Assembly: GCF_014203665.1 (NCBI RefSeq)
Contig: NZ_JACHJN010000002.1
Coordinates: 496,001-560,000 of the forward strand
DNA: 64,000 bases
Source of the DNA: Saccharothrix tamanrassetensis
GTDB lineage: Bacteria > Actinomycetota > Actinomycetes > Mycobacteriales > Pseudonocardiaceae
Direction: 5' to 3'
Shown here: one piece after another, positions 38,311 to 46,862 of the stretch
How positions within the stretch are numbered: position 1 is the stretch's first letter
Layout: the number at the start of each line of letters is the position of its first letter
Translations under genes and position numbers: made by a program
Notes under the pieces: generated by a model
What the model was told of the DNA's origin: nothing
The model's database searches: none
The model's input: only the letters and a program-made list of their open reading frames with translations

Positions 38311-38873
38311 CCAGACCCGCCGAGACCCGGCAGCGGATCATCAGCGCCGTGTTGCGGATCATCGGCGACGACGGCGTCGCGGGCGTCACCAACCGCCGTA
38401 TCGCGCAGGAGGCGGGCGTCTCGCTCGGATCGGTGACCTACCACTTCGCCACCCAGCAGGACCTGCTGAAGGCGAGCCTGCTGCACTTCGTCACCGAGGA
38501 GACCCGGCACTTCGGCGAGCTGGCGAAGCAGAACCGGGGCGGGTGCGCCGACTTCCGGCAGGTGGTGGAGCTGGTCGGCCAGGTGGCCGACGCCATGCCG
38601 GTGGACAGCGAGCGCATCGCGCCCTACGAGCTGTACCTGCACGCGGGCCGTGACCCGGAGCTGCGCAGCGCCGCCGCCGAGTGCTTCGCCGCCTACGACG
38701 AACTCGCGGCAACCGTCCTGACCGCGCTCGGCGTGCCGAACCCGGAGAAGGTCGCCGGCGCCGTGGTCGGTCTCGTGATGGGCCTGAAGCTGCGCGCCCT
38801 GGCCACCGGCTCCGGTACCGACGACCTGGTGGACGGCCTGCTGATGGTGGCGAGGGGTGCGGTCGAGGGGTGA
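38307..38873 (+). CDS. TetR-family transcriptional regulator
   Basis: A 188-residue repressor. The HTH reads TRQRIISAVLRIIGDDGVAGVTNRRIAQEAGVSLGSVTYHFATQQDLLKASL (residues 8-59), followed by an all-helical ligand domain. It is divergent from the SDR-P450 pair, with the palindrome at 38133 between them. ATG at 38307 gives the family's usual spacing before the HTH. The ligand is unknown, probably a substrate of the P450. Confidence 0.9.
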   Translation: MTRPAETRQRIISAVLRIIGDDGVAGVTNRRIAQEAGVSLGSVTYHFATQQDLLKASLLHFVTEETRHFGELAKQNRGGCADFRQVVELVGQVADAMPVDSERIAPYELYLHAGRDPELRSAAAECFAAYDELAATVLTALGVPNPEKVAGAVVGLVMGLKLRALATGSGTDDLVDGLLMVARGAVEG

Positions 38874-38879
38874 AGGCCG

Positions 38880-40325
38880 TCAGAGGGTGATGCCGGTCAG
38901 CACCATGGTCCGCTCCTCGGTGAAGTCCACCATCGCCGACCGCACGCCCTCGCGGCCGGTCCCGGAGCCCTTCACCCCGCCGTACGGCATCTGGTCGGCC
39001 CGGTAGGACGGCACGTCGCCGATGATCACGCCACCGACCTCCAGCTCCGCCGCCGCCTCGAACGCCACCGTCACGTCCCGGGTGAACACCCCGGCCTGCA
39101 GCCCGTAGGCGGTGGCGTTGGCCTGCTCGAACGCCTCGCCGACCGAGCCCACCACGGACACCGCCAGCACCGGCCCGAACACCTCCTGGTGCCACAGCTT
39201 CGCCGTCGGCGGCACGTCCTGGACGACCGCGGGCTCGACCGACGAGCCGGACCGCCCGCCGCCGACGTGCAGCGTGGCCCCGGCGGACACCGCCTCGGTG
39301 ATCCACTCCTCGACCCGGCGCGCGTTGTCCTCGTCGATCAGCGGCCCGACCTCCACCTCGGGGTCGTGCGGGTCGCCGGTCCGCAACGCCCGCACCGCGT
39401 CCACCAGCTTCGGCACGAACTCGCCCGCCACGTCGCGGTGCACCAGCACCCGCTGCACCGCGATGCACGACTGCCCGGCCTGGTAGTTGCCGAACGTGGC
39501 GATCCGCGAGGCCGCGTAGTCCAGGTCGGGCCAGTCCGGGCACACGATCGCGGCGCTGTTCGACCCCAGCTCCATGACCACGTGCTTGCGCGGCGCCGAA
39601 TCCGTCAACGACCAGCCGACGTCCGTGGACCCGGTGAACGAGATGACCGGCAGCCGCTCGTCGGTGACCAACGACTTCATGTCCGAGCCGCGGACCGGCA
39701 GCACCGAGAACACGCCTTCGGGCAGGTCCGCCTCGGCCAGGATTTCACCCAGGAGGAGGGCGGAGAGGGGAGTCGCGGAAGCCGGCTTGACGATCACCGG
39801 TGCCCCGACCGCCAGCGCGGGGGCCACCTTGTGCGCCACCAGGTTCAGCGGGAAGTTGAACGGCGCGACGGCCAGCACCGGCCCGCGCGGGATCCGCCGG
39901 ACCACGGCCAGCCGGCCTTCGCCGTTCGCGTCCGTGTCGAGGCGCTGGAGGTCCCCGGTGAACCGCCGGGCCTCCTCGGCCGCGAACCGGAACGTGCTCA
40001 CCGCCCGGGTGACCTCGACGTTCGCCCACTTCAGCGGCTTGCCGTTCTCGGCGGTGATCGTCTCGGCGATCTCCTCGGCGCGCTCGGCGAGCGCCTGCGA
40101 CACGTGCAGCAACGCCTGGGCGCGCACGTGCGCGGGTGTGCGGCGGAACTCCCTGGCCACCGCTGCCGCCGCCGCCACGGCCCGTTCCAACTGGTCAGGG
40201 CCGGGTACGGCGACCGAAGCCACCTCCGTGCCGTCGAACGGGTGGTTGACCGTGATGGCCTGCGCGCCCTGCTCCGGGCGTCCGGCGATCCAGCAGGGGC
40301 GTGGCTGCGGGGTGGTCGCGTCCAT
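38880..40325 (-). CDS. NAD(P)-dependent aldehyde dehydrogenase
   Basis: A 481-residue ALDH. Cofactor-site segments VAPFNFPLNLVAHKVAPALAVG and ISFTGSTDVGW, the general base Glu in VVMELGSNSAAIV and the nucleophile Cys in GNYQAGQSCIAVQR are all present; PYGGVKGSGTGREG follows at the C-terminus. It oxidises aldehydes to acids. ATG at 40325 preferred over 40331. It ends 7 nt from the convergent TetR gene and is divergent from guaA. Confidence 0.9.
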   Translation of the reverse strand: MDATTPQPRPCWIAGRPEQGAQAITVNHPFDGTEVASVAVPGPDQLERAVAAAAAVAREFRRTPAHVRAQALLHVSQALAERAEEIAETITAENGKPLKWANVEVTRAVSTFRFAAEEARRFTGDLQRLDTDANGEGRLAVVRRIPRGPVLAVAPFNFPLNLVAHKVAPALAVGAPVIVKPASATPLSALLLGEILAEADLPEGVFSVLPVRGSDMKSLVTDERLPVISFTGSTDVGWSLTDSAPRKHVVMELGSNSAAIVCPDWPDLDYAASRIATFGNYQAGQSCIAVQRVLVHRDVAGEFVPKLVDAVRALRTGDPHDPEVEVGPLIDEDNARRVEEWITEAVSAGATLHVGGGRSGSSVEPAVVQDVPPTAKLWHQEVFGPVLAVSVVGSVGEAFEQANATAYGLQAGVFTRDVTVAFEAAAELEVGGVIIGDVPSYRADQMPYGGVKGSGTGREGVRSAMVDFTEERTMVLTGITL

Positions 40326-40371
40326 AACCACAACCTAGGCCGTTCTGAGCACCCGGTGCAGGTCTGAGACG

Positions 40372-41940
40372 ATGTCAGCCGTGTCTGACAGCAGCAGCCG
40401 CCCGGTTCTGGTCATCGACTTCGGCGCGCAGTACGCGCAGCTGATCGCCCGCCGCGTGCGTGAAGCCCAGGTGTACTCCGAGGTCGTACCGCACACCGCG
40501 AGCGTGGCGGAACTGCTGGACAAGGACCCGGCGGCGATCGTGCTGTCCGGTGGGCCGTCCAGCGTCTACGAGCCGGGTGCCCCCCAGGTCGACCCGAAGC
40601 TGTTCGACGTCGGTGTTCCGGTGTTCGGCATCTGCTACGGGTTCCAGGCGATGGCCGGTGCGCTCGGCGGCACCGTCGCGCACACCGGGACGCGTGAGTA
40701 CGGCCGGACGGAGCTCGGCGTCACCGAGAACGGCGGCCTGCTGCACGAGGAGCTGCCCGGCACGCACCCGGTGTGGATGAGCCACGGCGACTGCGTCACC
40801 GAGGCCCCCGAGGGCTTCACGGTCACCGCCACCAGCGAAGGCGCACCCGTGGCCGCGTTCGAGGACAAGGGCCGTCGCTTCGCCGGCGTCCAGTACCACC
40901 CCGAGGTCGGCCACTCGCCGCACGGCCAGGAAGTCCTGCGGCGGTTCCTGCACGAGATCGCCGGCATCCGGCCCCAGTGGACGACGTCCTCGATCGTGGA
41001 CGAGCAGGTCGCCCGGATCCGTGCGCAGATCGGTGGCGGCAAGGCGATCTGCGGCCTGTCCGGCGGCGTCGACTCGGCGGTCGCGGCGGCCCTGGTCCAA
41101 CGGGCCATCGGCGACCGCCTGACCTGCGTCTTCGTCGACCACGGCCTCTTGCGCGCCGGTGAACGCGCCCAGGTCGAACGCGACTACGTGGCCGCGACCG
41201 GCGTCAAGCTGGTGACCGTGGACGCCCGCGAGCGCTTCTTGAACGCGCTCGCCGGCGTGACGGACCCGGAGGAGAAGCGCAAGATCATCGGCCGTGAGTT
41301 CATCCGGGTCTTCGAACAGGCCGAACGGGACCTGAAGGCCGAAGGCGACTACCAGTTCCTGGTGCAGGGCACCCTCTACCCGGACGTGGTCGAATCCGGC
41401 GGCGGCGCGGGGACCGCGAACATCAAGAGCCACCACAACGTCGGCGGACTTCCGGACGACCTGCAATTCACCCTCGTCGAGCCGCTGCGCGCGCTGTTCA
41501 AGGACGAGGTCCGCCGCGTGGGCACCGAACTGGGCCTCCCGGAAACCATCGTCCAGCGCCAGCCCTTCCCGGGGCCGGGGCTCGGCATCCGGATCATCGG
41601 CGAGGTGACGGCGGAACGCCTCGAAATCCTCCGCAAGGCCGACGCCATCGCCCGCGAGGAACTGACCAGTGCCGGCCTCGACCGAACCATCTGGCAGTGC
41701 CCCGTCGTGCTCTTGGCCGACGTCCGAAGCGTCGGCGTGCAGGGCGACGGCCGGACCTACGGCCACCCCGTCGTACTCCGTCCGGTTTCCAGCGAGGACG
41801 CCATGACCGCCGACTGGACGCGCCTGCCTTACGACGTCCTGGAACGGATCTCCACCCGGATCACCAACGAGGTCGCAGAGGTCAACCGCGTAGTGCTCGA
41901 CGTGACGAGCAAGCCGCCGGGCACCATCGAGTGGGAGTAA
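40372..41940 (+). CDS. guaA: GMP synthase (glutamine-hydrolysing)
   Basis: A 522-residue enzyme aminating XMP to GMP. The class I glutaminase domain (about 10-200) has [12 protein letters not shown], the nucleophile Cys in FGICYGFQ and [11 protein letters not shown]. The ATP pyrophosphatase domain has [14 protein letters not shown], and the C-terminal dimerisation domain ends [13 protein letters not shown]. The start may be ATG 40372 or GTG 40381. It completes the guanine branch with guaB. Confidence 0.97.
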   Translation: MSAVSDSSSRPVLVIDFGAQYAQLIARRVREAQVYSEVVPHTASVAELLDKDPAAIVLSGGPSSVYEPGAPQVDPKLFDVGVPVFGICYGFQAMAGALGGTVAHTGTREYGRTELGVTENGGLLHEELPGTHPVWMSHGDCVTEAPEGFTVTATSEGAPVAAFEDKGRRFAGVQYHPEVGHSPHGQEVLRRFLHEIAGIRPQWTTSSIVDEQVARIRAQIGGGKAICGLSGGVDSAVAAALVQRAIGDRLTCVFVDHGLLRAGERAQVERDYVAATGVKLVTVDARERFLNALAGVTDPEEKRKIIGREFIRVFEQAERDLKAEGDYQFLVQGTLYPDVVESGGGAGTANIKSHHNVGGLPDDLQFTLVEPLRALFKDEVRRVGTELGLPETIVQRQPFPGPGLGIRIIGEVTAERLEILRKADAIAREELTSAGLDRTIWQCPVVLLADVRSVGVQGDGRTYGHPVVLRPVSSEDAMTADWTRLPYDVLERISTRITNEVAEVNRVVLDVTSKPPGTIEWE

Positions 41941-42023
41941 CTCCTCCCCGGCACGTCACCCCAGCGCCCGAAGGTCCACGTACCCCCTGCTTCGAGCCGC
42001 GCGCAGCGCACACTCCTGCCGTG

Positions 42024-42155
42024 CTGTGTGTCATCCCCGTATGGCCTGCGCGCAGCGAACCGCGCTTGTCTTGGGGGTGCAAGCACGCTTTTCGCTTGCA
42101 CCCCCAAGACAAGGGTGGTTGTCTTCTGACCAGGCCGTACGGGGATGACACACAG
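42024..42155. repeat. Nested palindrome element 1 (132 nt)
   Basis: The outer arms (42024-42048 and 42131-42155) pair at 24 of 25 positions and carry CATCCCCGTATGGCCTG. The inner arms (42065-42084 and 42094-42113) form a perfect 20-bp stem, CTTGTCTTGGGGGTGCAAGC with complement, around a 9-nt loop. The arrangement is shared with element 2 at 42341. Confidence 0.9.
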
Positions 42156-42340
42156 CCACGCCCGCAAAGCTCGAAGAGCTTTGCCCTCATCCTTGGCGGT
42201 CTGCCCGTCCGGCGAGGACGCTTTTTTCTTTTAGCGGGATCGGTCGGCGACTTGGATTTCGATCGCTGCCGGTCAAAGAGAAAAGCGACGCTCGCCGCTT
42301 GGCAGACCTCCGGGGAGGAAGAACAAAGAAAGAGCGGTCG
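42156..42340. other. Segment between the twin palindromes
   Basis: No gene is supported. It holds a perfect hairpin (GCAAAGCTC-GAA-GAGCTTTGC, 42164-42184), a pair GGTCTGCC/GGCAGACC about 100 nt apart, and a GCTTTTTTCTTT tract with an 11/12 complementary AAAGAGAAAAGC. It is clearly more AT-rich than the surrounding genes. Confidence 0.7.
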
Positions 42341-42466
42341 TGTTCTCCCCGCATGGCCTGTCAAAGACGACCACGCTTGTCCTGGGGGTGCAAGCGGTGA
42401 AGCGTGCTTGCACCCCCAGGACAAGCGTGGTAGCCCTCCGGGCAGGCCATACGGGGAGAACACGAG
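42341..42466. repeat. Nested palindrome element 2 (126 nt)
   Basis: The outer arms (42341-42362 and 42445-42466) match at 21 of 22 positions (CGTGTTCTCCCCGYATGGCC type). The inner arms (42373-42397 and 42408-42432) form a perfect 25-bp stem starting CCACGCTTGTCCTGGGGGTG around a 10-nt loop. It is a diverged copy of element 1. Confidence 0.9.
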
Positions 42467-42497
42467 GCGACGGGTCTGTGCGGGCGTGCCCGCGTGC

Positions 42498-42535
42498 GAA
42501 AAGGCCACCTCCGCGTTGGCGGAAGTGGCCTTTTC
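42498..42535. terminator. Hairpin terminator between guaA region and membrane gene
   Basis: GAAAAGGCCACCTCCGC pairs with GCGGAAGTGGCCTTTTC with one mismatch; TTTTC and GAAAA ends make it usable on both strands. It lies 20 nt past the stop of the minus-strand gene. Confidence 0.85.
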
Positions 42536-42554
42536 GACCCCCAGGTATTTCGGT

Positions 42555-42758
42555 TCAGCGTCGTCGTCGGGCGGAGCTTGCCAGCAGGCCCAGGCCGATG
42601 ACCATGGCGCCGCCGGCGAGGACCCAGCGCAGGTCCAGGAAGTCGGGCCACGACGCGCCGTCGGAGAGCATGTAGGCGGAGGCGACCAGGGCTGCCACCC
42701 CGAACACCAGGCCCACCACGTCGATTCCCCGCTTCTCGCTCAACTCCTGGTCAGCCAC
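42555..42758 (-). CDS. Small two-helix membrane protein
   Basis: A 67-residue protein with two predicted membrane helices (VVGLVFGVAALVASAYML, then WVLAGGAMVIGLGLLAS) and an Arg-rich C-terminus. Its start overlaps the end of the PspC gene by 8 nt, so it is co-translated and probably an accessory part of the envelope-stress module. No family name is known. Confidence 0.75.
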   Translation of the reverse strand: MADQELSEKRGIDVVGLVFGVAALVASAYMLSDGASWPDFLDLRWVLAGGAMVIGLGLLASSARRRR

Positions 42759-43950
42759 GGATCACCACCACCTCTCCCACTCCTGCGCGGAGGTCCAGCT
42801 CGACCTTCAGGCCGCCGTCCCCGTCCGCGCCCTTGTCCGTCACGCTCGCCGAGCGGTCCCGGCCGTTCGCCTCGGTGCCGAGGCACTGCACCTCGCCGAG
42901 GCCGGTGTGGCAGTTGGCCACCACGTCCGCGTTCGCGGGCACCCTGACCTGGGCACTGCCGACACCCACCTCCAGCTCGCTCTTCACCGAGCCGGTGCTC
43001 GGCAGGCCGGTCAGGTCGACCTCGATGGTGCCCGCCTTGGTGTCGTAGCGGGACTCCACCTGCTCGGTCGACGTCGGTCGGACCAGGACGTCACCGACGT
43101 GGTCCGAGTTGCCAAGCGCGTCGAAGTCGATGCTGGTCATGGCCACGCCCACCAGGCTCAGCGGCACGACCAGGCCGATCAGCCCACGCCCGCCACCCCG
43201 GAACGCGCCGACCAGCAGCCCGAGGCCGAGGGTCGCCACGATGAGGCCGATGGTGTGCTGGACGTCGAACCACGGGCTGGTGGCCGATGCCACCAGCGAG
43301 CCGGCCAGCACCACCATCGCGAGCCCGAACGTCACCGCACCGGTCCGGGAACGCCTGCGCGGCGGACGGGGCGCCGCGACGGGCACCACGGTCGAGGTCG
43401 GTTCGGGCAGGTCCCAGGCGAACGGCGCGGCACCCAGCGGATCCCAGGCCGGCGGGTTCACGCGAGTCGTCGGGGAGTCGGACGTGTCCACGGAGTTCAC
43501 CTCGGGGGCAGCGGTCGGACGGTTCAGCGAGCCTCGGCTGCGGTGCAGCAGGTAGATCGACCCGACGGACAGCAGCACCCCGGCCACCATGGTGAAGCCG
43601 CCGTCCACGAAGAAGCCGGTCGCGGGCAGCACCGCGAGGCCCAGCAGGACGGTCAGCGCCACCGGGGTCGAGCTGCGGCCGCGCCCGATCAGGGACTCGG
43701 CGGCCGACACCTCGTCGTCCGCCTGCGCCAGCCAGAGCCAGCCCAGCAGGTAGATGAGGATGCCCGCGCCGTTGCACAGCGCCATGGCCACGAACGCCAC
43801 CCGGACGATGACCGGGTCGATCTGGTACCGCTCCGCGATACCGGCGGCGACACCGGCGATCTTGCGCCCTTCGTGCGGCCGCCTGGGTCGACTGACCCAG
43901 AAGTCCTTCAGCGTCTCCTCGACGCCGGCTGTGCTCAGGTTCCCGCTCAC
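42751..43950 (-). CDS. PspC-domain membrane protein with LiaF-like C-terminal domain
   Basis: A 399-residue protein. The PspC domain (about 15-75, RPRRPHEGRKIAGVAAGIAERYQIDPVIVRVAFV) is followed by several membrane helices (about 90-270), and by an extracytoplasmic beta-repeat end (VDLTGLPSTGSVKSELEVGVGSAQVRVPANADV) like the toast-rack domain of LiaF/VraT. Such proteins sense envelope damage and signal to a LiaRS-type two-component system, which is encoded divergently. GTG at 43950 chosen; ATG 43962 possible. Confidence 0.82.
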   Translation of the reverse strand: MSGNLSTAGVEETLKDFWVSRPRRPHEGRKIAGVAAGIAERYQIDPVIVRVAFVAMALCNGAGILIYLLGWLWLAQADDEVSAAESLIGRGRSSTPVALTVLLGLAVLPATGFFVDGGFTMVAGVLLSVGSIYLLHRSRGSLNRPTAAPEVNSVDTSDSPTTRVNPPAWDPLGAAPFAWDLPEPTSTVVPVAAPRPPRRRSRTGAVTFGLAMVVLAGSLVASATSPWFDVQHTIGLIVATLGLGLLVGAFRGGGRGLIGLVVPLSLVGVAMTSIDFDALGNSDHVGDVLVRPTSTEQVESRYDTKAGTIEVDLTGLPSTGSVKSELEVGVGSAQVRVPANADVVANCHTGLGEVQCLGTEANGRDRSASVTDKGADGDGGLKVELDLRAGVGEVVVIRG

Positions 43951-44060
43951 GATGACGAGCATGCTTCGTCGCGGCACGATGCACATCGGGGACTCACCCT
44001 GAACCGGGCATCGGGTGGAACCCTGATGAAACGCGGTGCGCCGCGTGTGACGATCGGGGA

Positions 44061-45335
44061 GTGAGCTCGCAGGTGGATACCGTCCCGGCCAAGCAGGTGG
44101 CCAAGCCCGTCGAACCGGTGCGCCGGCGCCGGTCCGGGCGCGTGGTCGCGGGTGTGGCCGGAGGTGTGGCCGACCACCTCGGGGTCGAGGTGTTCTGGGT
44201 CCGGGCGGTGTTCGCCGCGCTGACCGCGCTCAACGGCATCGGGGTGCTGGCGTACGGCCTGCTGTGGCTGTTCGTGCCGCAGCGCGCCGCGTCCGCGCCC
44301 GAGGAGCCGTCGACCAACCCCAAGGAACGCCAGCAGGCACTCGGCCTGGTGGCGCTGGGCATCGGCGCGGCGGTGGTCAGCGGGCTGCTGTCCGGCCCGG
44401 TCAGCGGCTGGATCGTGGGGCCGCTCGCGGTGGCCCTGGTCGGCGCGGCGGTGGTATGGCGGGAGGCCGACGAGGCGCAGCGCCGGCGCTGGCGGGACGG
44501 CGCGAAGTCCGGCTTCCTGGGCACCGGCCGGTCCGCGATCACCCGGGTGCTGGCAGGCGTCGCGCTGGTCGCGATCGGCATCGGCGTGCTGCTGGTCAGC
44601 AGCTACGGCATCGACCAGCTGCGGTTCGCGCTGCTCGCCGTGGTGGCCACGCTGGGCGGCGTGGCGGTGCTGACCGTGCCGCTGTGGATCAAGCTGATCA
44701 ACGACCTGGGCGAGGAGCGGCGGGTCCGCATCCGCACCGAGGAACGCGCCGAGATCGCCGCCCACCTGCACGACTCCGTGCTGCAGACGCTTGCCCTGAT
44801 CCAGAAGCAGTCGGAGAGCCCGCGCGAGGTCAAGCGCCTGGCCCGCAGCCAGGAGCGCCAGTTGCGGGACTGGCTGTACGGCCGCAACGCGGACGACACC
44901 GACCGGCCCACCACCATGTCCGCCGCGATCGCCAAGGCGTCCGGCGAGGTGGAGGACCAGTTCGCGCTGAGCGTCCAGCAGGTCGTGGTGGGCGACTGCG
45001 AACTCGACCACAACCTGCTCGCACTGGTGCAGGCCGCGCGCGAGGCGATGGTGAACGCGGCCAAGCACGCGGGGGTCGGGGAGATCAGCGTGTACGGCGA
45101 AGTCGAGCCCGAACAGGTGACGGTGTTCGTCCGCGACCGGGGCAAGGGCTTCGACCCGGACCTGGTCCCGGAGGACCGGCATGGCCTGGCCGACTCGATC
45201 CGGGGGAGGATGGACCGGCACGGTGGGGAGGTCCGGTTGCGCACCACCCCCGGCGAGGGGACCGAGGTGCAGCTGATGATGCCGAGGAAGACCTCCGGCG
45301 GAGCCGGACGAGCAGACACGGAGGCCAGGACGTGA
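44061..45335 (+). CDS. PspC-domain sensor histidine kinase (LiaS/NarX type)
   Basis: A 424-residue kinase. An N-terminal PspC domain (RRRRSGRVVAGVAGGVADHLGVEVFWVRAVFAAL) and four or more membrane helices lead to a HisKA_3 dimerisation domain with EIAAHLHDSVLQTLALIQKQ (phospho-His in HLHDS). The HATPase_c has EAMVNAAKHAG and DRGKGF. The GTG start has GGGGA upstream. It overlaps the response regulator gene as GTGA. Confidence 0.9.
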   Translation: MSSQVDTVPAKQVAKPVEPVRRRRSGRVVAGVAGGVADHLGVEVFWVRAVFAALTALNGIGVLAYGLLWLFVPQRAASAPEEPSTNPKERQQALGLVALGIGAAVVSGLLSGPVSGWIVGPLAVALVGAAVVWREADEAQRRRWRDGAKSGFLGTGRSAITRVLAGVALVAIGIGVLLVSSYGIDQLRFALLAVVATLGGVAVLTVPLWIKLINDLGEERRVRIRTEERAEIAAHLHDSVLQTLALIQKQSESPREVKRLARSQERQLRDWLYGRNADDTDRPTTMSAAIAKASGEVEDQFALSVQQVVVGDCELDHNLLALVQAAREAMVNAAKHAGVGEISVYGEVEPEQVTVFVRDRGKGFDPDLVPEDRHGLADSIRGRMDRHGGEVRLRTTPGEGTEVQLMMPRKTSGGAGRADTEART

Positions 45336-45997
45336 CAGGCCAGAAGACGGCGGTGCGGGTGTTCCTGGTGGACGACCACGCGCTGTTCCGCGCGGGCGTG
45401 CGGGCCGAGCTCGACTCGATCACCGACGAGGTGGACGTGGTCGGCGAGGCCGGTTCGGTGGGTGAGGCGGTGGTCGGCATCAACCACCTGAAGCCGGACG
45501 TGGTGCTGCTGGACGTGCACATGCCGGACGGCGGTGGCGCGGAGGTGCTGCGGCAGGTCCGCACGGCGTTGCCCGAGGTGGTGTTCCTGGCGCTGTCGGT
45601 GTCCGACGCGGCCGAGGACGTCATCGCGGTCATCCGGGCCGGCGCGCGGGGCTACGTGACGAAGACCATCTCCAGCCAGGAGCTGGTGCGCGCGGTGGTG
45701 CGGGTCTCCGAGGGCGACGCGGTGTTCAGCCCGCGGCTGGCCGGCTTCGTGCTGGACGCGTTCGCGGACCGCCCCGGCGCGGCCCCGATCAGCGACCCCG
45801 AGCTGGACCTGCTGACCCCGCGCGAACGGGACGTGCTGCGGCTGCTGGCGCGCGGGTACGCGTACAAGGAGATCGCTTCCGAACTGTTCATCTCGGTGAA
45901 GACGGTCGAGACGCACGTGTCGAGCGTGCTGCGCAAGACCCAGCTCTCCAACCGCTACGAACTGTCCCGCTGGGCTTCCGACCGGCGGCTGGTCTAG
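45332..45997 (+). CDS. LuxR-type response regulator
   Basis: A 221-residue NarL-family regulator. The receiver has VFLVDDHALFRAGV and the phospho-Asp in VVLLDVHMPDGGG; the switch Lys lies in YVTKTIS. The HTH is LTPRERDVLRLLARGYAYKEIASELFISVKTVETHVSSVLRK. It is coupled to the PspC-type kinase and probably activates the divergent PspC operon. Confidence 0.92.
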   Translation: MTGQKTAVRVFLVDDHALFRAGVRAELDSITDEVDVVGEAGSVGEAVVGINHLKPDVVLLDVHMPDGGGAEVLRQVRTALPEVVFLALSVSDAAEDVIAVIRAGARGYVTKTISSQELVRAVVRVSEGDAVFSPRLAGFVLDAFADRPGAAPISDPELDLLTPRERDVLRLLARGYAYKEIASELFISVKTVETHVSSVLRKTQLSNRYELSRWASDRRLV

Positions 45998-46003
45998 CTC
46001 TCA

Positions 46004-46085
46004 CTACAGATCGTCTGCGTGCGGATCGTCTTCACCTGGACCTTGGATCTTCTGCGTCCAGATCCTCTGCGACCCGACGATCAAC
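46004..46085. repeat. 15-bp-period repeat with GATCNTCTGC core
   Basis: Units CTACAGATCGTCTGC, GTGCGGATCGTCTTC, (7-bp break) CCTTGGATCTTCTGC, GTCCAGATCCTCTGC and GACCCGACGATCAAC lie directly after the response regulator gene. The core matches the tracts at 28704 and 32035. Confidence 0.75.
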
Positions 46086-46248
46086 AGCCCGCCACCGGCG
46101 CCTCGGCCACGAGCCCGCCGATCCGGGCCGCCTCCGCCGGGCTCATCGGGCCCCTGCGCGCCCGCCACCCGACGCCCATCGCGCCGCTGCCGATGGGCTC
46201 GACCAGCCGGTACCGGCCGCCTACGCCCCCTCGGAGGGCCTGTGCACC
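46081..46248 (-). pseudogene. Decayed Ser/Thr protein kinase fragment
   Basis: On the minus strand, in frame with and directly after the SsgA-like gene, the sequence encodes GGRYRLVEPIGSGAMGVGWRAR, a clear kinase glycine-rich loop, fused to RGPMSPAEAARIGGLVAEA, which matches the hinge/alpha-E region of the nearby kinases, then a TGA at 46083-46081. About 75 residues between, including the catalytic Lys, are missing and there is no start codon. It looks like the relic of a third kinase of this cluster. Confidence 0.7.
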
Positions 46249-46269
46249 TGGAGGAGGGTGGCGACCGGG

Positions 46270-46680
46270 TCAGTTGGTGGAGACCAGCTTCGCCAGCTCG
46301 CGGTCGAAGTCGATCCACAGGTCCTCCTCACCGGGCTGGACGACGTCGTACGTCATGTCCAGGAACTCGGCGATGTCCTCGGCCTGCGCGGACAGGATCG
46401 CGAACCCGGTCGGCGCGTTCAGCTCCAGCAGGACCCGCTCCGGGTCGTCGGCGGCCGGCCGGACCAGGATGTCGCCCTCGCCGGACGGCGTGAGCAGCCC
46501 GTCGGCCAGCAGGTCGCGCGCGAAGATCCACTCGACCTTGCCCTGCCCGGTGTGGAACAGGACGGCGACCGCGTACGGGTCCTCGGGTTCGTAGTGCAGC
46601 TCGGCCTCCACCGGCGCCGGCGCGACGCCGGGGACGAGGAGGTGGAACGTCGTCGTGGCGGTGATGCTGTCGGTGCTCAT
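46270..46680 (-). CDS. SsgA-family sporulation/cell-division regulator (SsgB-like)
   Basis: A 136-residue SALP protein. The family core VEWIFARDLLADGLLTPSGEGDILVRPA and YEPEDPYAVAVLFHTG are well conserved. In Streptomyces SsgB tethers FtsZ rings at sporulation septa; members in non-Streptomyces sporulators usually function as SsgB. The ATG at 46680 has AAGGAACCAGGGGAC upstream. It is flanked downstream by a kinase relic. Confidence 0.92.
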   Translation of the reverse strand: MSTDSITATTTFHLLVPGVAPAPVEAELHYEPEDPYAVAVLFHTGQGKVEWIFARDLLADGLLTPSGEGDILVRPAADDPERVLLELNAPTGFAILSAQAEDIAEFLDMTYDVVQPGEEDLWIDFDRELAKLVSTN

Positions 46681-46862
46681 GTCCCCTGGTTCCTTCCCGT
46701 GTTCATCCCTCACACCAGAGGAGACGTCCGAGGAGGCGATTCGGGACGTGGTTCGGGCCAATACCACGCTATCGGGGGAGACCTGGGTCTCAGGTCCACC
46801 CGTTTGCCCACGTCGATCGTCTCAACTGGCCGTACCGGTGGGTAACCCAGTGTTATCGCAGG

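Noticed and set aside
41882-42508. Open frames across the twin palindromes (products rich in LSWGCK and HPQDKRG)
   Set aside because: The frames are read from the palindromic DNA itself, on both strands, and repeat the same peptide; no start signals or domain.
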